Source: Saprospiraceae bacterium UBA1994 (GTDB lineage: Bacteria; Bacteroidota; Bacteroidia; Chitinophagales; Saprospiraceae). From it: 64,000 nucleotides of DNA. How positions within the stretch are numbered: the first letter of the stretch is position 1; the number at the start of each line of letters is the position of its first letter. Both the position numbers and the translations under genes were made by a program. Under the pieces are notes generated by a model. That model had not been told where the DNA came from, did not search any database, and was given only the letters and a program-made list of their open reading frames with translations. Location of the stretch: assembly GCA_002335865.1 (NCBI GenBank), contig DDCY01000027.1, positions 1-64,000 on the forward strand, given 5' to 3'. Shown piece by piece: positions 34,874-43,124 of this stretch.

Positions 34874-36511
34874 ATGCCCTTGTATAATATAAACCCTACT
34901 ACCACTCAAGCTTGGAAAAAACTTTCAGAGCGATATAATCAAACTAAAGATAGTCATATGAAGGCTCAATTTAGCAATGATGCTAATAGGGCTTCCGATT
35001 TTACCATACAATGGAAAGATTTTCTAGTCGACTACTCTAAGAATAGAATTGATCGAAAAACAATGCAATTGTTATTACAGTTGACAAAAGAGGTAAATCT
35101 AAAGGATGCAATAGGTAAATACTTTGGTGCTGAGGCGATTAATCAGACCGAAGGTCGCGCAGTGTTACATACGGCATTGCGAGCTAAATACTCGGATACC
35201 GTAATGGTAAATGGAGTAAACGTTGTTGATGAAGTATATGAGGTGAAACGACGTATTAAAGAATTTACGGACTCTGTTATTTCTGGTGAGTGTAAAGGAT
35301 ATTCAGGCAAATCATTTACCGATGTGGTGAATATCGGTATTGGAGGATCCGACTTGGGACCTGCCATGGTAACTGAAGCCTTAAAGTATTATAAGAATCA
35401 TCTTAATGTTCATTTTGTATCTAATGTAGATGGTGATCATGTACAGGAGGTATTACGTGATTTGAATCCTGAAACTACTTTATTCGTAATCGTATCGAAG
35501 ACGTTTACCACTCAAGAAACACTAAGCAATGCGACAACGATTAAAGAATGGTTTTTAAAATCAGCCACCGAAAAAGATGTGGCAAGGCATTTTGCTGCAG
35601 TATCTACCAATGTAGCAAAAATATCGGAGTTTGGAATTTTACCAGCAAATGTTTTTCCCATGTGGGATTGGATAGGAGGACGATTCTCTCTTTGGAGCGC
35701 CGTAGGTATTTCTATTGCTTTGGCAGTTGGTTTCGAAAATTTCGATGCGCTTCTAGGAGGAGCAAATAAAATGGACGAGCATTTCAAAAATGAAGACTTC
35801 GACAATAATATTCCTGTGGTGTTAGCTTTATTGAGCATTTGGTACAACAACTTTTATGGTGTGGAGACAGAAGCCGTCATTCCATATACTCAGTATTTAA
35901 GCAGATTTTCCGCGTATCTCCAACAAGGTATTATGGAAAGTAATGGGAAAAGTGTCGATCGAGATGGGAATCGAATAAATTATCAATCAGGCAGTATCGT
36001 TTGGGGTGAACCAGGCACCAATGCTCAACATGCTTTTTTTCAACTGATGCATCAAGGCACAAAGTTGATTCCTGCAAGTTTTATTGGATTTAAAAAATCA
36101 CTTTTTGGCAATACAGACCATCATAATAAGTTGATGGCCAACTTCTTTGCGCAGACAGAAGCTTTGATGAATGGTAAAGCTACTCAAGAAGTAAGAAACG
36201 AATTGGAAGAAAATAATTTGTCGGAAGTGGAAATCCAATCGTTACTTCCATTCAAAGTATTTGAGGGTAATAATCCGACAAATATAATTCTTATTGACAA
36301 ACTCACACCAAGTAGTTTGGGGGCATTGATTTCTCTTTTCGAACATAAAATTTTCGTCGAAGGTATTATTTGGAATATCTTCAGTTATGATCAATGGGGG
36401 GTTGAATTGGGAAAAAAACTAGCAGAGCAAACCTTAAAGGATATAGAAGGATCTGAAATAGAGCAGCATGATGCTTCGACAACTCAACTTCTCGAATATT
36501 TTAAGGATTAG
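34874..36511 (+). CDS. pgi: Glucose-6-phosphate isomerase
   Basis: Interconverts glucose 6-phosphate and fructose 6-phosphate. It has 545 residues. Family segments include VNIGIGGSDLGPAMVTEAL, VSKTFTTQETLSNA, the active-site Glu and Arg in GGRFSLWSAVG, the catalytic His in GTNAQHAFFQLMHQGT, and a C-terminal Lys in WGVELGKKLA. The carboxyl end is the usual SSTxxLxxxF-like region (DASTTQLLEYF). Confidence 0.96.
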   Translation: MPLYNINPTTTQAWKKLSERYNQTKDSHMKAQFSNDANRASDFTIQWKDFLVDYSKNRIDRKTMQLLLQLTKEVNLKDAIGKYFGAEAINQTEGRAVLHTALRAKYSDTVMVNGVNVVDEVYEVKRRIKEFTDSVISGECKGYSGKSFTDVVNIGIGGSDLGPAMVTEALKYYKNHLNVHFVSNVDGDHVQEVLRDLNPETTLFVIVSKTFTTQETLSNATTIKEWFLKSATEKDVARHFAAVSTNVAKISEFGILPANVFPMWDWIGGRFSLWSAVGISIALAVGFENFDALLGGANKMDEHFKNEDFDNNIPVVLALLSIWYNNFYGVETEAVIPYTQYLSRFSAYLQQGIMESNGKSVDRDGNRINYQSGSIVWGEPGTNAQHAFFQLMHQGTKLIPASFIGFKKSLFGNTDHHNKLMANFFAQTEALMNGKATQEVRNELEENNLSEVEIQSLLPFKVFEGNNPTNIILIDKLTPSSLGALISLFEHKIFVEGIIWNIFSYDQWGVELGKKLAEQTLKDIEGSEIEQHDASTTQLLEYFKD

Positions 36512-36531
36512 GGATTTTGAGTATTAATAGT

Positions 36532-36552
36532 TTTACAGAAATATTCTGTAAA
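36532..36552. promoter_or_regulatory. 21-bp perfect inverted repeat upstream of the Crp/Fnr gene
   Basis: TTTACAGAA-ATA-TTCTGTAAA, with 9 perfectly complementary bases on each side. It ends 55 bp before the chosen start of the Crp/Fnr gene and 20 bp after the pgi stop codon. The size fits a Crp/Fnr dimer site, though the half-site differs from TGTGA and TTGAT; autoregulation is plausible. Confidence 0.6.
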
Positions 36553-36607
36553 TGACCCTTCGTTATGATCTTATATGTTTATAACTAGAAAAGCTTTAGA
36601 TTACAAG

Positions 36608-37276
36608 ATGAATTTTATTCCATTCGATATTAATTGTTACAACCGCTTTTACGAGATGTTTTCTTATGTCTTCGAAACTGAGCTGATTAATGAGATTTGT
36701 ACTAGTGGACAATTGAGGAAGTTTGAGGAAAATAAAATTCTAGTAGACATAGGTGCTACAATTACTCATCTACCGTTGGTTATCTCAGGGTCTGTCAAGA
36801 TCATGACCGAAGATAAGGACGGGGCAGAGTTGCTTCTATATTACTTAGAATTAGGCGATACCTGTGCAGTGACACTGAATTGTTGTACTCGTGCTTCCAA
36901 ATCGACAGTGAGAGCTACCTCAGAGACGGCTGCCGAAGTACTCTTTGTTCCAGTGAGTTTCATGGAGGAATGGATGGTTAAGTACAAATCTTGGAGAAAC
37001 TTTATCCTAGATAGCTATAACTCCAGGCTCAATGAAATGGTCTCTGCCATTGATAATATTGTGTTCAATAGTTTAGAAGAAAGGCTTGGAAAATACCTTC
37101 GAGATAAGGCATGGATAACTAAATCTGCTATACTTAATATTACTCATCAGGAAATCGCAAATGATTTGCATTCGTCTAGAGTAGTCATATCAAGATTAAT
37201 GAAGAAACTAGAGAAAAGTGGGTTGATCGCTCAGTCAAGGCATCGTGTTGATTTTCTAGAATTTATGGATAAGTAA
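36608..37276 (+). CDS. Crp/Fnr-family transcription regulator
   Basis: It has 222 residues from the ATG at 36608 (MNFIPFDINCYNRFYEMF); an upstream ATG at 36575 would add 11. The cyclic-nucleotide-binding-like barrel (about 20-130) contains ISGSVKIMTEDKDGAELLLYYLELGDTCAVTLNCC, with three cysteines (about 86, 92, 93) in the region that binds effector in Crp. The C-terminal winged helix (about 150-215) has ITHQEIANDLHSSRVVISRLMKKLEKSG. It starts an operon-like run with a rhodanese and a cytochrome c, suggesting a sulfur- or redox-linked signal, which is inference. Confidence 0.9.
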   Translation: MNFIPFDINCYNRFYEMFSYVFETELINEICTSGQLRKFEENKILVDIGATITHLPLVISGSVKIMTEDKDGAELLLYYLELGDTCAVTLNCCTRASKSTVRATSETAAEVLFVPVSFMEEWMVKYKSWRNFILDSYNSRLNEMVSAIDNIVFNSLEERLGKYLRDKAWITKSAILNITHQEIANDLHSSRVVISRLMKKLEKSGLIAQSRHRVDFLEFMDK

Positions 37277-37312
37277 TCATTGGGTAATGTGAGAGTAGTA
37301 TAAAAAATAAAA

Positions 37313-37681
37313 ATGGTAATATATTTAGTACTTGGAATCACAGTATTGTTTCTCATCAGAAGAGTTTTAGATATTCGCAATTCGAATGTAAAGTCGATAA
37401 CAGGAAAAGACGCATTACAAGCGCATGCAGAAGGTGAAGCTACTTTAATCGATGTGCGCACTCCTGCAGAGACATCCCACGGAAAAATCCAGGGTGCTCT
37501 TGAAATGAATGTTACTTCCATGGATTTTAAAAATAATATCTCAAAACTAGATAGATCGAAACCGTATATAATATACTGTCGTAGTGGTATGCGTAGTACT
37601 AGAGCATGTAAGATTATGGAAAAAGAAGGCTTTACAGATCTCACCAATGTCTCTGGAGGATATATCAGCATGAAATATTGA
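37313..37681 (+). CDS. Membrane-anchored single-domain rhodanese
   Basis: Sulfurtransferase-like protein of 122 residues. One N-terminal membrane segment (about 1-16) precedes a rhodanese domain with the catalytic Cys89 in the loop CRSGMRS; LIDVRTPAE and NVSGGY are typical. It probably faces the periplasm or the inner membrane surface. It lies 36 bp after the Crp/Fnr gene. Confidence 0.9.
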   Translation: MVIYLVLGITVLFLIRRVLDIRNSNVKSITGKDALQAHAEGEATLIDVRTPAETSHGKIQGALEMNVTSMDFKNNISKLDRSKPYIIYCRSGMRSTRACKIMEKEGFTDLTNVSGGYISMKY

Positions 37682-37723
37682 GAATTGAATTAATTTAATA
37701 ATGAAAAGAGAATTATAAAGTAT

Positions 37724-38143
37724 ATGAAAGTATTACATAGTATCATGACTATAGTAGTTGTAGGATTCACTATAGTAGCTTGTGGAACTCAATCAGATAA
37801 AAAATCTACAAGGGTAGAATCTTCTGAAATAGAAATTGAAGCAATTGGACAACCTGATGAACAGATTCGCGTAGCAAAAAGTCTTATTGCTTCCTCAGAT
37901 GCAAGTAAGATAAAAGCTGTAAATGCAAAGAAAATGTTTAAAAATTATTGCGCTGTCTGTCACGGTCGTAAAGGAAATATGGAAATAAATGGTGCAGAAA
38001 AATTATCTAAATCTAGTGCTTCACTTGAACAAAGAGTAGCACAGATATACTTTGGCAAAGGGACTATGGCGCCATTCAAAGGAATAATCAAAAATGAGGA
38101 AATTGTTGCTGTAGCGAAGTATTTAGATGAGTTAAAAAAATAG
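37724..38143 (+). CDS. Class I c-type cytochrome lipoprotein
   Basis: It has 139 residues: a lipoprotein signal with lipobox Cys20 (FTIVACG), a charged linker, and a cytochrome c domain with the heme motif CAVCH (76-80) and a likely axial Met in KGTMAPF (about 115). It is a small periplasmic electron carrier tethered to a membrane. Last gene of the Crp/Fnr-rhodanese unit; its stop codon is 10 bp from the end of a convergent gene. Confidence 0.9.
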   Translation: MKVLHSIMTIVVVGFTIVACGTQSDKKSTRVESSEIEIEAIGQPDEQIRVAKSLIASSDASKIKAVNAKKMFKNYCAVCHGRKGNMEINGAEKLSKSSASLEQRVAQIYFGKGTMAPFKGIIKNEEIVAVAKYLDELKK

Positions 38144-38153
38144 AATAAAAACT

Positions 38154-39248
38154 CTAATTATTGGGACTACACCTAACTAGCTTTGGGATAAGCCCTCTTC
38201 CTTCATTACTAATAAATAAATTACCACTAGAATCGAAGCAGATGCCTTCTGGTTGGGTATAGATGCTAGAGTTAAGGAAATCGATATGAATCACTTCAGA
38301 GGATCGGTTTACAACTATAAGAGTTTTTCCTTGTGAGGACACTAAGTAGAATAAGTCTTCACTTTCATTGTAAGCGATACCAGATGGTGAAAATTGCTTA
38401 AGCCTGTTCTTAAGTTTTTTCTGCCCGGACTTTGATAATAGATTGGTAGAAGAGTCTAATTCGTTTAGTAGTTCTTCATCTGTTATAACCAATAATGGTT
38501 CTTCGTTTAACTTATTAGTAGTAAGCGAATAGGAATAAATAGCCTTCCTACCTTTATTATCTTTAGTTTCTTTGCCTAAAGTGTCACTGCCTTTACAAGC
38601 TAGAGTAAGCATGTTTTCTGACGGAATATAGCCTAATCCTTCTACGTCGTTTTTAGTTTTTAATTTGAGTTTGATCTTTTCTGTTTTTTCGGAATCCTTG
38701 TCAAATGCAAATATATTACCACTTGAGTTGACAACATACATAATATTACCTACTTGCTCTATACCTTCATAATCTCCATTTTTACCAAAATCATACGTAG
38801 ATCGGACTTTTCCAGTTAATTTGTCCATGACGAATATGTAGCCCTTCTCATCATTGATACCTAATAATTCGCTCTGATTATTAGAACAACTCAGTCCAGA
38901 TATTTCCATTAGCCTACGATCCATTACATATACCTTAGCTGGCTTATTCAGAGTATATTTAAATTTGAACTCCGTCGTGCTTTTGGTACTTTTAGATTCG
39001 ATTGACATTGGTGCTTTAGTGCCATTGCTTAATCCTGAATTCTCATTGGTCGGTAGATGAGCAATATCAATTGAATTTTTAGTGATGCTTCTGTTCGCTG
39101 ATGCTTCACTTACTGATAGTTCTTTTGCTGATGTTTCTTTATCAGGTGTTTTGGATGGTTTCTGTATACAACTAGATATAGAGAATAGTATTAAGCTACC
39201 TGATAGGAGTAATGAGCTGTTCTTGAGTGTTTTTTTACTTTCTATCAT
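38154..39248 (-). CDS. SdiA-regulated/phytase-like beta-propeller lipoprotein
   Basis: It has 364 residues with a lipoprotein signal (lipobox Cys27 in FSISSCIQ) and a low-complexity Ser/Lys linker to about 100. The rest looks like a beta-propeller of the SdiA-regulated group: MEISGLSCSNNQSELLGINDEKGYIFVMD, GDYEGIEQVGNIMYVVNSSGNIFAF, DVEGLGYIPSENMLTLACKG and PSGIAYNESEDLFYLVSSQGKTLIVV. Function is unknown. A long perfect palindrome lies just upstream. Confidence 0.75.
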   Translation of the reverse strand: MIESKKTLKNSSLLLSGSLILFSISSCIQKPSKTPDKETSAKELSVSEASANRSITKNSIDIAHLPTNENSGLSNGTKAPMSIESKSTKSTTEFKFKYTLNKPAKVYVMDRRLMEISGLSCSNNQSELLGINDEKGYIFVMDKLTGKVRSTYDFGKNGDYEGIEQVGNIMYVVNSSGNIFAFDKDSEKTEKIKLKLKTKNDVEGLGYIPSENMLTLACKGSDTLGKETKDNKGRKAIYSYSLTTNKLNEEPLLVITDEELLNELDSSTNLLSKSGQKKLKNRLKQFSPSGIAYNESEDLFYLVSSQGKTLIVVNRSSEVIHIDFLNSSIYTQPEGICFDSSGNLFISNEGRGLIPKLVRCSPNN

Positions 39249-39281
39249 AAATGTGATTTTATTCTGACTGATGATATAATC

Positions 39282-39305
39282 TATTCAAATAAATTTATTT
39301 GAATA
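39282..39305. promoter_or_regulatory. 24-bp perfect palindrome upstream of the SdiA-like lipoprotein gene
   Basis: TATTCAAATAAA followed by its exact reverse complement, with no loop. It lies 33 bp upstream of the minus-strand lipoprotein start and downstream of the TetR gene. A loopless dyad with no T-run suits a repressor operator better than a terminator. Confidence 0.55.
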
Positions 39306-39477
39306 AATTTTATACCTTAAAACCAACTGCAGTTTCAATCTAGATTTTAGTTCAAAATCTGTTTGGATATCAACTATTTGTGTTTTTTCAAAATTATTAA
39401 CTGGTTCTCTTTCATTGGTAGACATATGTACAGACAGCTAGTAATTTATTTATATCCTAGAAAGATATCCTCTGTAA

Positions 39478-40152
39478 TTACTTCACTAACTTCATTACGA
39501 AGTATTTCATCATGGTTTCTAGTTGACTTAGATCACCCTTTGGGACCTTGATATTAGTTAATTTAGGTAGATGTTGTGCAAAGTATACTTGATTATTGGA
39601 CATCTCTAAGATATTACTTGCTAGGCTGTGTGGGTATGGAAAACTAGCATTGATAGCCAATATCGCTTGGGCAATAATTTCAGCTAACTCCTTATAACTT
39701 GAAAATATTCCATGTTTGTTTTCTTCATCTACATCATTAGTATGATAAGCTTTAGACCCTTCATTGATTATTATGTTATGCAATAAATTTTCATTGATAT
39801 ACTCTGTAAGAGCATTCTCCGATGTAGCATTGATTATAGACTTAAGAATGATCTGTAATCTTCGTTCAGGGTCTTCTATATTTAGTGTATGAATGCTGAT
39901 AAGATATTGCACCCATTGCCAATACCAAGATGTTAGAAAAAGTAGCAATTGATGCTTATTCTCAAAGTATCGATACATTGAAGCTTCTGTAGATTCTATT
40001 TCAAAAGCCAATTTCTTAAATGTAAAATTTTCTAAACCGATCTCATCAATAAGTATAATGCTATGTTTCAATATACGCTGACCGAGCTCAGTATTTTGAG
40101 GATCACGACTGTATAGACTGTTATTTAGCGAAAATTTGATGCCTGTTATCAA
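39478..40152 (-). CDS. TetR-family transcription regulator
   Basis: It has 224 residues. The N-terminal helix-turn-helix (about 20-70) contains LIDEIGLENFTFKKLAFEIESTEASMYRYFENKHQLL, the diagnostic TetR pattern. The C-terminal ligand domain has no family I recognise. It is divergent, by 20 bp, from the frame of a small acidic exported protein (122 bp from its preferred start), and upstream of the SdiA-like lipoprotein on the same strand. Confidence 0.88.
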   Translation of the reverse strand: MITGIKFSLNNSLYSRDPQNTELGQRILKHSIILIDEIGLENFTFKKLAFEIESTEASMYRYFENKHQLLLFLTSWYWQWVQYLISIHTLNIEDPERRLQIILKSIINATSENALTEYINENLLHNIIINEGSKAYHTNDVDEENKHGIFSSYKELAEIIAQAILAINASFPYPHSLASNILEMSNNQVYFAQHLPKLTNIKVPKGDLSQLETMMKYFVMKLVK

Positions 40153-40274
40153 GTTAATTAAATTTTATCATTATGAAAAAGATACAAATTAACAATTATA
40201 ATAAACTATTATACGTAATAGTAAAACTATTGTACTTGAAAGTTATTATATTTACAGTGCAATCAATTTTAACT

Positions 40275-40577
40275 ATGCGATTATTGTTTTTCATTACCTT
40301 CTTAACGGCGATTCTTCATAGTGAGGTGGTAACTCATGTAGTTACATGGGAAAATAATATCTTGGCTGAGTGCGAGATTCCTTGTGATGAAACTAATGAA
40401 AGCGAGAATAGTGAGGAAAATATAGAGGATAACATCGAAGAAGACAAACTCTTCGAGGAATTTGAATTCTCTACCTTAGTTAGATCAATAAAAGTTACAG
40501 AGCTACCATGTTCCTGTAATACCTTGTTATCTCAATCACTTAGTGAGATCCATTTGCCACCACCTGACAACGCCTAA
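40275..40577 (+). CDS. Small acidic exported protein of unknown function
   Basis: It has 100 residues from the ATG at 40275 (MRLLFFITFLTAILHSEVV), which makes a normal signal peptide; an upstream in-frame ATG at 40173 would add 34 residues. After the signal comes CEIPC, then a very acidic stretch (about 36-63, mostly Glu/Asp/Asn), then CSC and a tail ending HLPPPDNA. Four Cys in two close pairs could bind metal or form disulfides. Not recognised. It precedes a DUF2490 protein and a carbonic anhydrase. Confidence 0.65.
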   Translation: MRLLFFITFLTAILHSEVVTHVVTWENNILAECEIPCDETNESENSEENIEDNIEEDKLFEEFEFSTLVRSIKVTELPCSCNTLLSQSLSEIHLPPPDNA

Positions 40578-40895
40578 TTTATTTGTCGTCAGAAATCTAA
40601 TCTTCTTGCGATATAGTTTATGTTAGTTATTACGGACTAATAAATGTAGGTCAAGGTGATCTAAGTCAAGTTTAAAACCTAGACGTGGTTATAGTCGAGG
40701 TAAGGCTTTTTAACTAAGAGTCTGATCATCTGAGGCAGATTTCAAGTAGTATTAAATTGTTTGTCTTGGATACGAGGGCTACAACACATCTTGCATTGCT
40801 CGGCATTTATGATTTTCTTTGGACACACTTCATTTAATTAGTTTTATTATTCATATTCTGAGAATATTATATTCTTTAATACAAACAACATCATC
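40578..40895. other. Intergenic region upstream of the DUF2490 gene
   Basis: About 318 bp without a gene. It carries a perfect 15-bp dyad near its right end (annotated separately). No terminator or tRNA is visible. Confidence 0.5.
40853..40867. promoter_or_regulatory. 15-bp perfect dyad upstream of the DUF2490 gene
   Basis: ATATTCT-G-AGAATAT, ending 28 bp before the start codon, in the position of a promoter or operator. The nearby TetR regulator is a possible binder. Confidence 0.4.
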
Positions 40896-41531
40896 ATGCA
40901 TAAGTACATACTCTTACTAACTTTCCTGCTACCTTTTACAGCTTTTTCACAAGAAAGCAACTTGGGTAATTGGCTAATTTATATTGGTAGTAAGAAATTG
41001 GATAATCAGTGGAATATTCATCACGAAGTACAATATCGTAACTATGATGCTATTGGTGATCTAGAGCAATTACTTCTTCGGACTGGATTAGGTAAAAACC
41101 TAACTGATGGCAATAATAATTTGCTCTTAGGATATGGTTTTATTAGAAGTGAAAACTATACTAATGAGGAGGATAAAATTGTGATCAATGAGCATAGGAT
41201 ATTTCAGCAGTTTATTACCAAGCAATCCATTGGGAAATTAGGTCTCCAGCATAGATATAGATTTGAACAAAGATTTGTGGAGGATGATTTTAAGTTGAGA
41301 TTCCGATATTTCTTGGGTATATCGTATCCATTGACGGATCAGTTTTACTTGTCCTCGTATAACGAAATTTTCCTCAATACAGTACAGAATGCTTTTGATA
41401 GACATAGACTCTATGGCGGATTGGGATATATACTTTCAGATAGAATTAAAATCGAGCTAGGGTATATGAATCAATTTTTGATCAATTCCAATAGGGATCA
41501 AATCAATGTATTAGGATTTTTAAATTTTTAG
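40896..41531 (+). CDS. DUF2490 outer-membrane beta-barrel protein
   Basis: It has 211 residues: a signal peptide (1-18, ending AFSQ), then the DUF2490 pattern NLGNWLIYIGSKKLDNQWNIHHEVQYRNYD followed by alternating beta strands with aromatic belts (LLLGYGFIRSE, HRYRFEQRF, FRYFLGISYPL) and a C-terminus ending in LGFLNF. Likely a small barrel in the outer membrane. It lies 187 bp upstream of a carbonic anhydrase, a pairing that suggests a shared role in ion or bicarbonate physiology; this is inference. Confidence 0.85.
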   Translation: MHKYILLLTFLLPFTAFSQESNLGNWLIYIGSKKLDNQWNIHHEVQYRNYDAIGDLEQLLLRTGLGKNLTDGNNNLLLGYGFIRSENYTNEEDKIVINEHRIFQQFITKQSIGKLGLQHRYRFEQRFVEDDFKLRFRYFLGISYPLTDQFYLSSYNEIFLNTVQNAFDRHRLYGGLGYILSDRIKIELGYMNQFLINSNRDQINVLGFLNF

Positions 41532-41718
41532 AATTTCAACTAAATAAAAATAGAAAACCCTAATATTTTATCATTTTTTTAATCTTGGATCAAAGATGAC
41601 ATATACGAGAAAGGGAATAGTAACAATTAATTAGACTCATTTAGACTCAAAAAATATTAAGAATCATAAATTTAAATAGAATTTCGTTTTTGAACGACTT
41701 AAAGAAATAACAATAAAT

Positions 41719-42342
41719 ATGAAAGCACACACTAAAGAAACTCAAGCGGCTATGACATTGAAATCGTCTGTAGACGAACTGATGGAAGGCAATCAAAGAT
41801 TTTTGAATAAGCAACCGATTCAAAGAGATCTATTAGATCAAATACAAGATACTGCAATTGGACAGTATCCTTTCGCGGCAGTACTAAGTTGTATAGATAG
41901 TCGTATACCGACAGAAGTTATTTTCGATCAGGGTATCGGAGATATATTTAATGCTCGTATTGCTGGCAACTTTATCAACGAAGATATATTGGGGAGTTTA
42001 GAGTTTGCTTGTAAGCTTGCTGGATCAAAAGTAATAATGGTAATGGGGCATACATCATGTGGCGCAGTTAAAGGCGCTTGTGATCATGCTAAACTTGGCA
42101 ATCTGACACAGATGTTAGATAAAATCATGCCTGCTGTAGATTCAATTCCAACTGCTGAAGGCGAAGAAAGAAATTCGTCAAACAAAGCATTTGTCAATGC
42201 TGTATCTGCAAAAAATGTAGAGATCGCAGTAGCCCAAATCAAAGAGAAGAGTGAAGTGCTGAACGAAATGTTTGATAATGGAGAAATAGATATCGTAGGG
42301 GCTATGTATGATGTAAGTTCAGGAAAAGTGGAGTTATTATAA
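41719..42342 (+). CDS. Beta-class carbonic anhydrase
   Basis: Zinc enzyme interconverting CO2 and bicarbonate. It has 207 residues. Zinc ligands Cys58, His111 and Cys114 and the Asp60-Arg62 dyad are seen in LSCIDSRIP and MGHTSCGAVKGA. No signal peptide, so probably cytosolic. A strong terminator follows 54 bp downstream. Confidence 0.95.
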   Translation: MKAHTKETQAAMTLKSSVDELMEGNQRFLNKQPIQRDLLDQIQDTAIGQYPFAAVLSCIDSRIPTEVIFDQGIGDIFNARIAGNFINEDILGSLEFACKLAGSKVIMVMGHTSCGAVKGACDHAKLGNLTQMLDKIMPAVDSIPTAEGEERNSSNKAFVNAVSAKNVEIAVAQIKEKSEVLNEMFDNGEIDIVGAMYDVSSGKVELL

Positions 42343-42396
42343 TTAGTTGAAGTGGATTTTGAAATAATTAAATTATACTTTTCGGTTTTTGAGTAC

Positions 42397-42430
42397 AAAA
42401 CCAAGTTCCTAGTTGGAACTTGGTTTTTTT
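42397..42430 (+). terminator. Intrinsic terminator after the carbonic anhydrase gene
   Basis: AAAACCAAGTTCC pairs perfectly (13 bp) with GGAACTTGGTTTT around a five-base loop, then T-run. The A-run on the other side means it may also end the minus-strand operon. Confidence 0.92.
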
Positions 42431-42445
42431 AGTTTGATATGAGTT

Positions 42446-42538
42446 TTACTTTCCTGGACACTTGCCTTTACCTCTTGGTCTCTTCCCTTTGCCTCTCGGA
42501 CCTTTTCTATTTAGAAGTCTGTTTATAAATTCATTCAT
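42446..42538 (-). CDS. Candidate 30-aa Gly/Lys/Arg-rich micro-protein
   Basis: An open frame of 30 codons starting MNEFINRLLNRKGPRGKG and ending CPGK. After an amphipathic start it consists of two near-repeats of PRGKGKR/PRGKGKC. It lies 56 bp after the lipoprotein gene on the same strand and just before the shared terminator. No homologue is recognised; the frame may be spurious, but the clear repeat and the absence of any other gene here favour a real product. Confidence 0.4.
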   Translation of the reverse strand: MNEFINRLLNRKGPRGKGKRPRGKGKCPGK

Positions 42539-42594
42539 TTGTGGGAGTTGAGATCTTCTTTGGAAGGGAATTTTATTCTAGGCAGGTTGTAGAT

Positions 42595-43104
42595 TTATTT
42601 ATTCGAAGGCTTTCGCTGTAAATCGGGTTTGTCTTTTTTGCTTATCCTCTTATTAAGTGATTGGTTCTTAATGTATTTTAATGTATTTTCTCTACCTACA
42701 TAGGATAATTCCAGTTCGTTTCTGGTAATTTTCTTGATGTAGTAGCACATGTCTATATCTAGCATTGAGATATACTTGGCTTTTGCTTTCACAATTTTAT
42801 TACTGTTAGAAGTGTCGTTGTTACATTGATTTGCAATTTCAAAGTACCTCATTTTGCCGATGGCCTTTCCATTTTTCGATTCTATTCTTGTATTCTTCTC
42901 AAAAGTGATTGAAGTGTTTTTATCTGTACGACTATGCCATGTTCCTTGAAGAAGTTTCATCGTGTTTTGGACAACTGGATCATTTGACTCTACAAAAGTA
43001 TCTTGATTCAGTATTTTGTCTTCAGGGGTGGTTCCTTCAGATGAATCAGATTTACAAGAGCAGGCAATAATGATTAAAATTAGAATGGGTATTATATATT
43101 TCAT
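42595..43104 (-). CDS. Lipoprotein of unknown function
   Basis: It has 169 residues with a lipoprotein signal (MKYIIPILILIIIACSCK; lipobox Cys15 or Cys17). The mature part has a lipocalin-like feel (LLQGTWHSRTDKNTSITFEKN...RYFEIANQC...RNELELSYVGRENTLKYIK), similar to short lipocalin-like proteins of Bacteroidota, but no specific family can be named. It follows the GNAT gene by 20 bp. Confidence 0.7.
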   Translation of the reverse strand: MKYIIPILILIIIACSCKSDSSEGTTPEDKILNQDTFVESNDPVVQNTMKLLQGTWHSRTDKNTSITFEKNTRIESKNGKAIGKMRYFEIANQCNNDTSNSNKIVKAKAKYISMLDIDMCYYIKKITRNELELSYVGRENTLKYIKNQSLNKRISKKDKPDLQRKPSNK

Positions 43105-43124
43105 TTGATTTATTTTAATTGAAT

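Noticed and set aside
41631..41650. Tandem 10-bp repeat TTAGACTCAT/TTAGACTCAA before the carbonic anhydrase gene
   Set aside because: Only two short units; could be slippage, no clear regulatory meaning.
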